Assembly (NCBI RefSeq): GCF_963169125.1
Contig: NC_084795.1
Span: forward strand, 144,125,766 to 144,189,765
DNA from: Humulus lupulus
Taxonomy: Eukaryota > Streptophyta > Magnoliopsida > Rosales > Cannabaceae
Direction: 5' to 3'
DNA length: 64,000 nucleotides
A program made the translations under genes and the position numbers. The notes below the pieces were generated by a model. The model ran no database searches. It was not told where the DNA came from and worked only from the letters and a program-made list of their open reading frames with translations. Below are positions 55,600-64,000 of this stretch, piece by piece (within the stretch, counting starts at the first letter, position 1; every line of letters starts with the position of its first letter).

Positions 55600-55881
55600 A
55601 CCAATCTCAACAAACACTGTATCAAAAAAAAAATAACAATAAACATAATTTTCTTCCTTTTCTTTATTGAGATTTTCGTCATCACTAACTTCTTCATCAT
55701 CAACAATTTGGTTTCTTTTATTCTTTTTCTTGAAGGCAACATGAACAACATGACAATCTCCATCAAAATCTTCCAAATCATTTGATAAGATATTATGAGT
55801 ATCTTGTATTTTTTTTTATTAAACTAATTATATTTATGTGTACACCGAGCATGCTAATTTTAATCATAAAATAAAAGTCAG
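55600..55881 (-). pseudogene. Acidic/Lys-rich coding remnant, possibly the tail of the RPA70-like gene
   Basis: On the minus strand 55591-55800 reads NDLEDFDGDCHVVHVAFKKK then DDEEVSDDENLNKEKEE. Plant RPA70-like proteins often have acidic tails, and the RPA70-like fragment lies on the same strand across the inserted LTR at 55882-56987. The link is inference; the stretch is short and low-complexity. Confidence 0.3.
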
Positions 55882-56224
55882 TGTTATACCTATTTTTGGC
55901 ACGATAGCGTGGCAGTTGATATAGGCAAGATATACTATCAGGATGCTTGGAGAGGAACACCTTACTAATATGGGAGTCACCAATAGTGCAACCACCCGGT
56001 CATCGTCACTAAGGCCTGAGGTTGCTTAAGTCCAACATGATACCCAAAGCGAAGGTCACCATGATTCACAGAAATAACAACGCCAGAAAGATAAGACGGG
56101 ATTGGGGTACTGGTCGCCTATGACTGGTCGCCTAGCCCCATATATGGTTGCTCGTTTCTATGAGTAGTCAAGTGTATTCTCATTGGGCACCAAGTACATG
56201 ACCTAGACGCTTATGTAATGTTTC

Positions 56225-56415
56225 CAAAGACAGGTTGCAAAGCATGTTTCCCTCGAGCCTGTTATGGTTTCCAGAGACTTCTCAAGCTCCCAGGCTCCTG
56301 TTATGGTCGCCAAAGACTTCCCAACTCCAACTATGGTCGTTGGAGCCTTCACAGGCACTTGTCATGGTCGCCTGAGACTTCCCAAGCTTCTGTCATAGTT
56401 CCTAGAACCTCTTAC
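56225..56415. repeat. Degenerate ~45-bp repeats (TATGGTCGCC...GACTTCCCAAGCT)
   Basis: About five units are built from TGTTATGGTCGCC and GAGACTTCCCAAGCTCC variants. A looser set of TGGTCGCC motifs begins already near 56110. Confidence 0.75.
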
Positions 56416-56668
56416 AAGGGATCCAGACGCTGGCTTCGCCAAGGGTAATGATCACTAGATCCCAAAATCCAAATGACATCACTTATATCTCTTCTTTGAC
56501 ATTGAGTGGATCGCTAGCCCCAATGCTAGGAAGTGGTCGTAGAAGGCATAGCCACATCACAACTAAGGTTGGCGACCCCGTTGCTCTAGTCACACCTTTA
56601 TACTCATTGTCTTCGGGCCATAGCCCAATAGCCTAGGCCCACAACCCAAATGTAACTTGACTCCTTGC

Positions 56669-56676
56669 TATAAATA
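56669..56676 (+). promoter_or_regulatory. TATA box of the Tat-type solo LTR
   Basis: TATAAATA in GCTATAAATAAGAGGAG, at the same relative place as in the Tat/Retand LTRs. Confidence 0.6.
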
Positions 56677-57164
56677 AGAGGAGAAGGGAACAAGAAAAAG
56701 AGAAGGATGACAAAATATCCAAATAACCAAAGGCACCCAAAATTTCCAAGGGCTCTCAAACATCAAGAGAGTGAATATGTAACCACAAATGTAATAAATA
56801 TCTTCAAAGATCAATAACAGTGACTAAGTGAAGGTAAGTCATCTTATTTTGGCCGAACCACTGTAAAATCCTCTCTCAATCTATTGTTTCATAGCATTAA
56901 TTACATCTTAAACACTTGATTTAGCTCTTTCAAATCTCTTAATTATTCTTTGGGTGTTTGACAAGTTGACCAAAAATTGAGTCAACAGTTAATAATAATT
57001 AAGAACAAATGAAATTACCATTAGCTGAGAATGTCAATTCTTCCTTTGTTCTTTTCCTCACCTCATTTGTATTATCATTTTTGTATAAAAAAACAATAAT
57101 TAATTTATTTCTATTACATAGTTTGCCTACAAATTGAACTTAGCATAGGTAAACATTACTTTTT

Positions 57165-57702
57165 TTTTCTTCCTTCAATTCATGTTCTCGTTCCAATTTC
57201 TCACCCAACATGAAAACATTTGGCACAGTAAAATTCTCAAGTCCCTCTTTCAAATTATACTCATTCAACCTGAACTTGTAAACAAAATTTTCCCACAAAG
57301 GCTTCGAACTCTACAGATTCTTCATTGATATTTGAAGACAATATATTAAACCATTTGTGCGCTAATGTGTCTAGTGAATTTTCTGCTACAAGATTAAATA
57401 AGACCAAAGTTTTCTCTGCAATTTTATCGAGGATTTTTTATGCATTTTGTACGAATATAAGAACAATAAAGTAGATAAAAAACAAATAACATTATTTTTT
57501 TTTGTAAAGAAAAACTAATATATATTTCTTACATCACAAGATAATAGTCACATTCTATTTTGCAAGTGCGACACATATAAACACCATTTGTAGGTATGAC
57601 TTTTTTTAAGCAATATTTGCATGAGACATAGTACCATCCAAATGAGTTGTCTATTTCTATAATTTTTCCTCTCACACTAACTGGTGGTATTAAAAGATGA
57701 AA
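57165..57702 (-). pseudogene. RPA70-like (replication protein A large subunit) C-terminal fragment
   Basis: Minus strand. The exon ending at 57533 reads RGKIIEIDNSFGWYYVSCKY then a second CX2C (MCRTCKIECDYYLV). This is the zinc-ribbon OB-fold found at the C-terminus of RPA1/RPA70-like proteins that bind single-stranded DNA. A 117-base intron (57532-57416, GTAAGA...TTGCAG) leads to KTLVLFNLVAENSLDTLAH. After a one-base frameshift near 57285 comes YKFRLNEYNLKEGLENFTV. RPA1-like genes and fragments are numerous in plants and are also carried by Helitrons; I saw no Helitron end here. Frameshift, missing N-terminal domains and nearby LTR make it a pseudogene. Confidence 0.7.
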
Positions 57703-57815
57703 TTAGAGAGCAGCATAAGGTTTGAAAAAAATTATTTTTCATCAATACCAAGCCAAGATCAATATATATATATCTATACATTAAATCAAACATACAAAAG
57801 CTAGATCTAATACAT

Positions 57816-59691
57816 TGTAAAGACCCATCTAACTTAAATACCTTGGACCTTTAAAAACTACTAAGACAATAACTACTATCTTTTGGATACATACATAAAA
57901 TAATAAAACTTTATTATGGAAAATCAAAAAATATGGGATCCCATTGTTTATACATAAAATCATAAAGAAAATTAAACCTTTATTTTAAATGTTCAAATAC
58001 TAAATGCAGAAATCATAAATACATAATAAAAAGACTCAAATGTCAACGTCATCATTGATCGATTCCATCGGTCCATTCCTTTAGTTCTCACCCAATACAC
58101 ATGCCAAAGCCACCTAGGATCTGGCCTGCCTTCCATGTTCATTTACCTACACAATCTAAATAAAAAGGAATGAGCCTATTGCTCGGTAAAGAAAAACTTT
58201 TAAAGCATAACATAAAACATAAAAATTGACTACAATATTAAAGGCCATTAACTCATTACCATTGTATGCTATAGAACCCGCTATAGTCCTCTTGCTACTA
58301 TTTAGAGGTAGTTTTAAACACAACTATAGTCTACGATAATGATAAAAATCGTGGGATTTTTTTATCTAAGCAACTATATTTCCCAAGCGTCTAAAAGACC
58401 TAAAAATCTCGGGATGTGCTATCTAAGCAACCATATTTCCCAAGTGACCAAAGACATAAAAAAAAACATACATACAAACATATAGCACATAAAATCTAAC
58501 TTATTTTTCATACCAAAAACCGGGGTATTGGAGACAAGTACGGGATTGGAAACTCCTAAAACCAAACAGTAAAACCATAAGTTTCCTAAAGAAAAGAAGA
58601 TGAAAAGAAGATCTAAACCATCAAGATAAGAACTTACCGAAAACCTTAAGTTTGAAAGAAATCAAGCACCTAACCAAAAGCCATTATAACGAGTAGGATT
58701 TGAAATAAAAGAAAAGAATAAAAGGGATAACAATGGACTAAACCTAAGGATTAAGAGTACCTTAGATAGCTTAGAAATTCGATCTATACCTCAATACTGA
58801 AATCACACTCTAGCTTACTTCCCAAGTGTTTAGAAAAGCTTAGATTTGAAAGATTTTAACCCCAAAATCCTAGTGTTTCTCTTTAGAACAAAATTGGAAG
58901 CTTGGAGGCTCGGAGAAGTGTTTGAAAGATGATTCAAATGGCTGAGTGAAGGGTCCTAGTTATAGAGTTCAAGGAGTGAAACTAACTCGCATTAAAATGA
59001 ATAAAAATGAAATTTTCTGCTCAACAGATGCCTACATCTCGGTCAAAATTGTTCAAAAGCAAGTCCAAGTTGTTGAGGGTTGTTTCTAGCTTTGAATTCC
59101 ATGGAGTTTAAAAAATGGCTGAGGGAGCCAATATATCGCCCCTATAGGCGATATATTGCCTGCCCCATTTTCCCGAGCCTCTGTGGTTTCGTTTGTGTGA
59201 AGTCAATGTGTTTTCCGTAACAACATAGGCGATATATCGACCCCTATAGTTGCGATATATCAACTTACGTTGATAAATTAAACAACGTTTTGCACATTTT
59301 CAACACACTTGAAGTTTTTAAATTACTTTGATTGAGTAAATACGAGATCCTAACATCTGAAGGAAGGTTCTAGACTTCCTAGGTTTATCCTTTATCATTT
59401 TATTCATCTAAAATCCTTAAATCCTTAATAAACATACATGTGAAAAATGTCACATTCTTAATTATTCTATCGAAACCTTAGGTTATAATAAATAATATTT
59501 CTAGGGCCAGCTTCTATAATTAAACCTTATGATATTATTAATATTTCTAAACTATAGGTTAAACTTATAAAATCCAAAACTATCTCTATGAGTTTCCAAA
59601 TAATTCTTGGCTTGAACCAATAATCACGAAAACTAAAATACAACAACATAAGCTACTACTATCTAACTAAGTAAAATTCCAAGGCGCTACA
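57816..59691 (-). mobile_element. 3' LTR of element E
   Basis: 1876 bp. On the minus strand TGTAGCGCCTTGG ... GATGGGTCTTTACA. It has GCGATATATCGC-type palindromes at 59125-59260, donor-like TCGGTAAGTTC near 58630 and TGTGTAGGTAAATG near 58140. The last is comparable in place to the GGTGCAGGTAAAGG block of LTR-B. It ends next to a purine tract. Confidence 0.82.
59125..59260. repeat. GCGATATATCGCC palindrome cluster in the element E LTR
   Basis: AATATATCGCCCC, AGGCGATATATTGCC, AGGCGATATATCGACC and GCGATATATCAAC occur within 135 bases. GCGATATATCGC is a 12-base perfect palindrome. Confidence 0.85.
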
Positions 59692-60279
59692 ATTCTCCCA
59701 TACTAAAAAGAATTTCTTCCTCAACAAAATTTACTTACCAAATAATTCTGAATACCGTGCTCGGATGTCTTCCTCCAATTACCACGTTGCCTCCCGTTCT
59801 GTGCTATTACTCCATAAGACCTTGACTATTGGAATACTTTTCAATCGTAATTCCTTCACCCCTTCTCCAGGATGCGAACCGATCGTTCCTCATAACTTAG
59901 GTCTTTCTGGAGTGCTAACGTATCGTACTTGAGAACGTGGAATGGGTCTGACACATATCTACGCAGCATCAAGATGTGAAACACATTGTGGTTGTCTGCT
60001 AGAGTTGGCGGTAGGGCTAATATATATGCTACTCGCCCCACCTTGTCCAATATCTCAAAAGGATCTATGTACTAGGGACTAAGTTTGCCTTTCTTCCCAA
60101 ACTGCTTCACTCCTTTCATTGGAGATATCCTTAAGAAGACTTGATCTCCGACCTTGAATTCTGCATCTCGCCGCTTGGCATCTGCATAACTCATTTGTTG
60201 ACTCTGAGCAGTAAGCATACATTTTATAATTAGTTCCACTGTGTCTTAAGCCTCTCTCTAACAGCTTCGAGTCCAAGAA
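59692..60279 (-). pseudogene. Element E integrase C-terminal domain and chromodomain-like tail
   Basis: Starts after the purine tract GTATGGGAGAAT. 59856-60050 gives the end of the integrase C-terminal module (DKVGRVAYILALPP, HNVFHILMLRRYV). Upstream (60055-60180) FKVGDQVFLRISPMKGVKQF is readable in frame with a stop near 60070. The tail 59705-59850 reads PIVKVLWSNSTEREATW then a stop, the chromodomain-type ending (W...EATW) with the first Trp still present. The LTR-B insertion at 60285 separates it from the core. Confidence 0.82.
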
Positions 60280-61419
60280 GTTGTTGTAACGCCCTGGATA
60301 ACCAAGACCGTTACACCGTGTGTTTAAAATAGTGCTTAACCTGCTAAGCAAGTCGTTTGAACTTAAATGTGTAATTAAAGACTAAGTCAAGGTCAAGTAA
60401 TAAAAGATTTGGTCAACAAAATGATTATTTTTCATTAAAATATCAAGTTTGTACACGGGATCCCAAAAACTAGTTTAAAGATTTGTAAAAGATAAACAGA
60501 TACAATTTAACTGACCTAAGCGGCAAAAATAGGGTTTAACCTAAGTTCCTCCCAAGCTATCCCGATCGTGGTGATCGAGCAGGCTGCATATGTACACACT
60601 GCCCCTAACGCTCTCCAAATCATGGCTAGTCCAGCTATCAACTCCCTTACCTGCACCACATAGCACCTGTGAGCCAAAGCTTAGCAAGAAAACTAAAACA
60701 ACATGCACAATTATGCAACATTATAAAAGAAGTAAATATAATTCACCAGATTCAACTGACAATAGAATATATGCAACAATCTCAATAAAAGTACTCAACT
60801 TAATCAAGCATATAAATCAACCTCATAAACCAATACACATAGTTAAGCGTGAACCACACTTCTGTTTATTGTATAATGTCAAGGCCCAGTGCCCTTAGGC
60901 CGAGTCCACTGGCTTTATGGTCGACCCCGACACCCTTAGGTCGGCTGCGTTTCGCACGCTTGCTATCGACCCCCGACACCTTTAAGCCGGCCAGTAAATA
61001 AATATATTCACAGATGGACAATGCATAGAAAGTAATCAATGGCAGCGCATACAAGCATGCCCAATCAGATATTCTCAATGACAGATATGTTCACGTTCAT
61101 AATATATTCATGAAAGGGGTTTAAGCCCCAACCCTAACTCAGGTGTAGTTTTCTTACCTCAGATCCCCAACAACAAGCGTATGATGGCCCCGAGCATGAT
61201 CCTTAATTCCTTAGCCCTTGCGATAAAACCTACTCACAATGCGATAACGGATAATCATAAGATTCTAAACCATTTAAAAGCTTTGAATTCAAATGCTAGC
61301 CTTTGGGACCTCGAATCTTACTAAATCGGGTAGTAGGATTCATTCCGAGTGCTTCGGTTTTAATCCCTGAGCCTCCCTAAGGCTTACGACGAATCTAGGC
61401 TAAAATTGTCTAGGCGAGC

Positions 61420-61610
61420 TGCGACCTGGCCCTGAGGGTCGTGACGTGCCTCAAGTCAGAGGCGTGACCTCTCCATCTGGGGGGAGGGGGGGGAGGCGGA
61501 CCGCGACTTGCCCCCCTAGGGTCGCGACGCGCCTACAAATCAGCAAGCCCCCTAGGGCATTCTGGGCATGCGGGCCGCGTTGCCCATGAACTGGATCGCG
61601 GCGCGCCCCT
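61420..61610. repeat. GC-rich palindrome cluster in the element E-nested LTR-B
   Basis: GAGCTGCGACC, GGGTCGTGACGTGCC, GACCGCGACTTGCC, GGGTCGCGACGCGCC, CGGGCCGCGTTGCCC and GATCGCGGCGCGCC occur here. It is partly decayed; here many units centre on TCGCGA rather than CCGCGG. Confidence 0.75.
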
Positions 61611-62010
61611 GCGAATCCAGAATTCCTTGGGTTTCAAGTATTTTTCCCAACTTCAAATGCCTAAAATCCAATTTAATAGTACAACCAAACCCATACAAGG
61701 TTCATAATTCTTTTCTTTATAGTCTAAACATCATAACCAACCTATAACACCAGTTCATTCTCCCTTAAATTCTAAATTCTCAAACCTACCCAAGCACCCT
61801 TATTCAAAACCAAACTCAATAGAATTTCAGCAATTAACATATAAAATTCTTACCTCAATTGTTAGTCTAATCATCTCAGAAATCCTTGACTAACCCTAGC
61901 TTTGTTTCTCCTGGCCTTCCTAGCTCATTTCCAGCTTAATTCCTTGAGTCTTCTTCAAAACTTCAAAGCTCCCTGGCTCTAGAGAGGAAATGGGAGAGCA
62001 TGAAAGAGAA

Positions 62011-62014
<4 letters not shown>

Positions 62015-62101
<87 letters not shown>
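62015..62101. repeat. (GA)43 microsatellite
   Basis: An uninterrupted GA run of about 87 bases. It sits at the place where the other LTR-B copies have a short GA/CT-rich patch, so it is an expansion of a conserved pyrimidine patch (CT in the LTR sense). Confidence 0.95.
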
Positions 62102-62103
<2 letters not shown>

Positions 62104-62742
62104 TCTTAGATACTCTCTAACTGTATCTCAAAGTTTCTAGCCACAGCCAAGACCCATCCAATAGTTAGTAGAAGACCAAATTGCTCCTTAAGTATACCCT
62201 TAACCTCAAATGGTCCCAAGGACAAAATCATCATTTGTCACATTTCCTGCTAACTCCTCAAGTAATCCTATAGATTCCCAATTAATCCCGACATGCCCAT
62301 TTAATCTCCAATTACTGTTCCATTCCTCAATAAACCCCAAATATACATTAAACTTACCAAAATACCCCTAGGCTCGCCCCGAGCCGGGTATTAAACCCCA
62401 ATGTGACTATTCCGCCAATCTGCTCACAAGGATCGCCTTGAGCCATATACTGCAAATATATCCACATAATAATGTGGTCTCAATCATTTATTCACATATA
62501 TTAACACTTATGCCCGCAATGGGCCAATATTAATAATATATGCCCCAACTATCAAGAATGGGCCCACATGAAAATTTAATACTCATAAACATGCATATAA
62601 TCATACTCACATTATCAAATATATCATGCATGCCACATAGTCACGCATTTAATTAGTTAATCACACATATATCTAGTTGTGCCCTCCCAACACACTAATC
62701 AAGGCACTAAACCCTATTAACATTTTTAGAAGTTACAGTTGT

Positions 62743-63440
62743 CTTTCTCCTACCTCGTCCAAATGTAACGGTGACCGTCATTTCCTTCTATAAAGTAGCT
62801 CATAGGGCGCCATACCGATCATTGCCTAGTAGCTATTATTGTAGGAGAACTCTATAAGTGGCAAATACTTACTCCATGATCCTCCAAAGTCTAGTACACA
62901 AGCACGCAACATATCTTTTAGAATTTGTATGGTACGCTCAGACTGTCCGTCGATTTGAGGATGGAATGCCGTACTGAGACTTAGCTTGGTACCCATGGCT
63001 TGCTGCAAGTTTTCCCAAATTCTTGATGTGAACACCAGACCTCTATCAGATACTATGGTCTTAGGGATTCCATGCAGTCATACAATTTCTTGAACATAAA
63101 TGTTTGCGTACTGGTCTGCAGTGTATGTAGTTTTGACAGGCAGGAAGTGAGCTGACTTTGTGAGTTTATCCACCACAACCCAAGCCGAGTCGTGTAGCTT
63201 GCTTGTCCGTGGTAACCCTGTCACGAAGTCCATGGCTTTGTATTCCCACTTCCATTTTGGAATACTAAACAGTTTCAATAAGCTTGCGGGTTGCTGATGT
63301 TCTACCTTTACTTGCTGGCATATTACGCATTTGGACACATGCTTTGCTATGTCTTTCATCATTCCGGCCACCAATATAGTGCCTTAACTTTGTGAGTCAT
63401 CTTGGTAGACCCCGGGTAAACAGAGTATGGGGTAGTGTGT
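62743..63440 (-). pseudogene. Element E integrase core and zinc finger
   Basis: 62826-63035 carries HPQIDGQSERTIQILKDML, with the catalytic Glu retained, and RIWENLQQAMGTKLSLSTAF. 63078-63374 carries CVICQQVKVEHQQ (CX2C) and the first catalytic Asp in KWEYKAMDFVTGLP. Stops occur near 63070 and 63380. The core is better kept than in element A. Confidence 0.87.
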
Positions 63441-64000
63441 GCCTCTTTTAATATTTTCATCTTAATTCCATGGTCATTCGGCACGCATACCCAACCTTTA
63501 TATTTCAAGAACCCTGTCATGATATAGAGAAATCTGTAGTCTTGCCTTCTTTGACTATAGCCGTATGCGATAATAGTGTGTCATCATGCCCTTGCCCGAT
63601 TCTTATATCCTCTAGTAAACTCGACTGGATGGACAAGTTAGCCAGTTGACCCATGAATAATTCTATCCAAGCATTAATCAACTCTTGCTGTAGCGACTTT
63701 TCAATTTCGAATGATGCAGCCAGATTTCCATAGCTCTTCTGACTTAACGTATCTACAACTACATTCGCTTTTCTTGGGTGGTATAGAATTTCACAATCAT
63801 AGTCCTTTACTAGTTCCAACCACGTATGCAACCTCATATTGAGCTCCTTTTGCATGGAAAAATATGTTAAGCTTTTGTGGTCTGTATAAATCTCACACCA
63901 TTCTCCATAAAGATAGTGGAGCAATATTTTCAGTGCGAAGACCACCACCGTCAACTCCATATCATGTGTTGGATAGCATTGCTCGTATTCCTTCAGCTGT
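63441..64000 (-). pseudogene. Element E RNase H and RNase H-integrase linker (cut by window end)
   Basis: 63517-63960 is open: [38 protein letters not shown] and [20 protein letters not shown], all standard gypsy RNase H landmarks with TDHKS intact. The linker ends at a stop at 63517-63519. The start of the domain is at or beyond 64000. Confidence 0.85.

Larger units (their letters stand above)
54898..55600 (-). mobile_element. Probable continuation of the E-type LTR fragment
   Basis: Lies directly across the copia-type solo LTR from the fragment ending at 50860. It has an LTR-like make-up: a GA-rich patch (55105-55140) and a cluster of GCGACATGTCGC palindromes (55275-55390), comparable to the GCGATATATCGC cluster in the element E LTR. 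Sequence identity to that LTR is not obvious by eye, so the assignment is tentative. Confidence 0.4.
55882..56987 (+). mobile_element. Solo LTR of a Tat-type family
   Basis: 1106 bp, TGTTATACCTATTTTTGGC ... ACCAAAAATTGAGTCAACA. The ends match the style of the Tat/Retand LTR here (TGTTATCCAAAAATGG ... GTCAACA). It shares GGCCGAACCACT near its end and has TATAAATA at 56669-56676. The flanks (GTCAG / GTTAA) do not match well, so the target duplication is decayed or one edge has moved. It carries degenerate tandem repeats at 56225-56415. Confidence 0.7.
60285..62737 (-). mobile_element. LTR-B solo LTR inside element E integrase (TSD GTTGT)
   Basis: 2453 bp, flanked by perfect duplications GTTGT at 60280-60284 and 62738-62742. 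On the minus strand it runs TGTAACTTCTAAAAATG ... CCAGGGCGTTACA. It carries the family layout: a very long CT/GA tract (62015-62101), GAGGTAAGAATTTT near 61855, palindrome cluster 61420-61610, GAGGTAAGAAAACTACAC near 61150 and GGTGCAGGTAAGGG near 60650. Integrase is continuous across it. Confidence 0.93.
57816..64000 (-). mobile_element. Element E: Tekay-like Ty3-gypsy element, runs off the window
   Basis: Minus strand. The 3' LTR (57816-59691) is preceded by a purine tract (59692-59703), the integrase C-terminal domain with a chromodomain-like tail, an inserted LTR-B solo LTR (60285-62737), the integrase core and zinc finger (62743-63440) and RNase H to the window end. The flank left of the LTR is TACAT. 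Its proteins resemble those of element A, but its LTR is quite different, so these are separate families. RT, gag and the 5' LTR should lie beyond 64000. Confidence 0.85.

Overview
The window is nuclear DNA of a flowering plant, most likely a eudicot. It is almost wholly made of LTR retrotransposons inserted into one another. The evidence is Ty3/gypsy polyproteins with plant lineage marks (a chromodomain-like tail in one group, a second RNase H in another), initiator-tRNA-Met primer sites, long TGTAACG...CGTTACA LTRs, and a plant CACTA (En/Spm) transposon. I found no intact host gene, tRNA, rRNA or CRISPR array. The only non-transposon coding remnant is a broken RPA70-like fragment near 57.2-57.7 kb. 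All recognised gag/pol genes carry stops, frameshifts, deletions or insertions.

Layout. 1-3591: two LTRs of one long family (here LTR-B) head to head, the first apparently inserted near the start of the second. 3644-15920: element A, a minus-strand Tekay/Del-like chromovirus with a 3' LTR of the LTR-B type. Its pol is split by two Ty1/copia-type solo LTRs (7063-9915, TSD ATGAT; 10660-12563, TSD TATCT), and the first of these holds a further solo LTR (8014-8623). 15921-17489: orphan repeat-bearing DNA. 17490-19055: truncated minus-strand Tat/Retand copy. 19056-46683: element C, another minus-strand Tekay-like element. Its 3' LTR holds a complete 14-kb Tat/Retand element (19784-33785, TSD CACAC), whose RT gene holds an LTR-B solo LTR (23925-26321, TSD CCAGC). 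Its 3' internal end is cut by a further LTR-B (34934-39675) that holds a 2.69-kb CACTA element (36564-39254, TSD ACG). 46684-55600: a different long LTR (D), pieces of an E-type LTR, and a copia-type solo LTR (50861-54897) that contains an LTR-B solo LTR (51343-53563, TSD ATATT). 55600-57800: the RPA70-like pseudogene area with a Tat-type solo LTR (55882-56987). 57816-64000: element E, minus-strand, Tekay-like, broken by an LTR-B solo LTR (60285-62737, TSD GTTGT) and leaving the window inside RNase H.

Of most interest are three things. (1) Every LTR-B copy, and the unrelated E-type LTRs, carry a cluster of short self-complementary motifs in the predicted transcribed leader. The motif differs between LTRs (GCCGCGGC, AGCGCT, GCGATATATCGC, GCGACATGTCGC) while its location is kept within LTR-B. 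(2) The Tat/Retand element carries a reverse-strand gene of about 2.4 kb with a long coiled coil and three apparent short introns, between two copies of the same polypurine-tract motif. (3) The CACTA element has dense arrays of TACTTCGGTTTTT...AACCGAAGTA hairpins at both ends.
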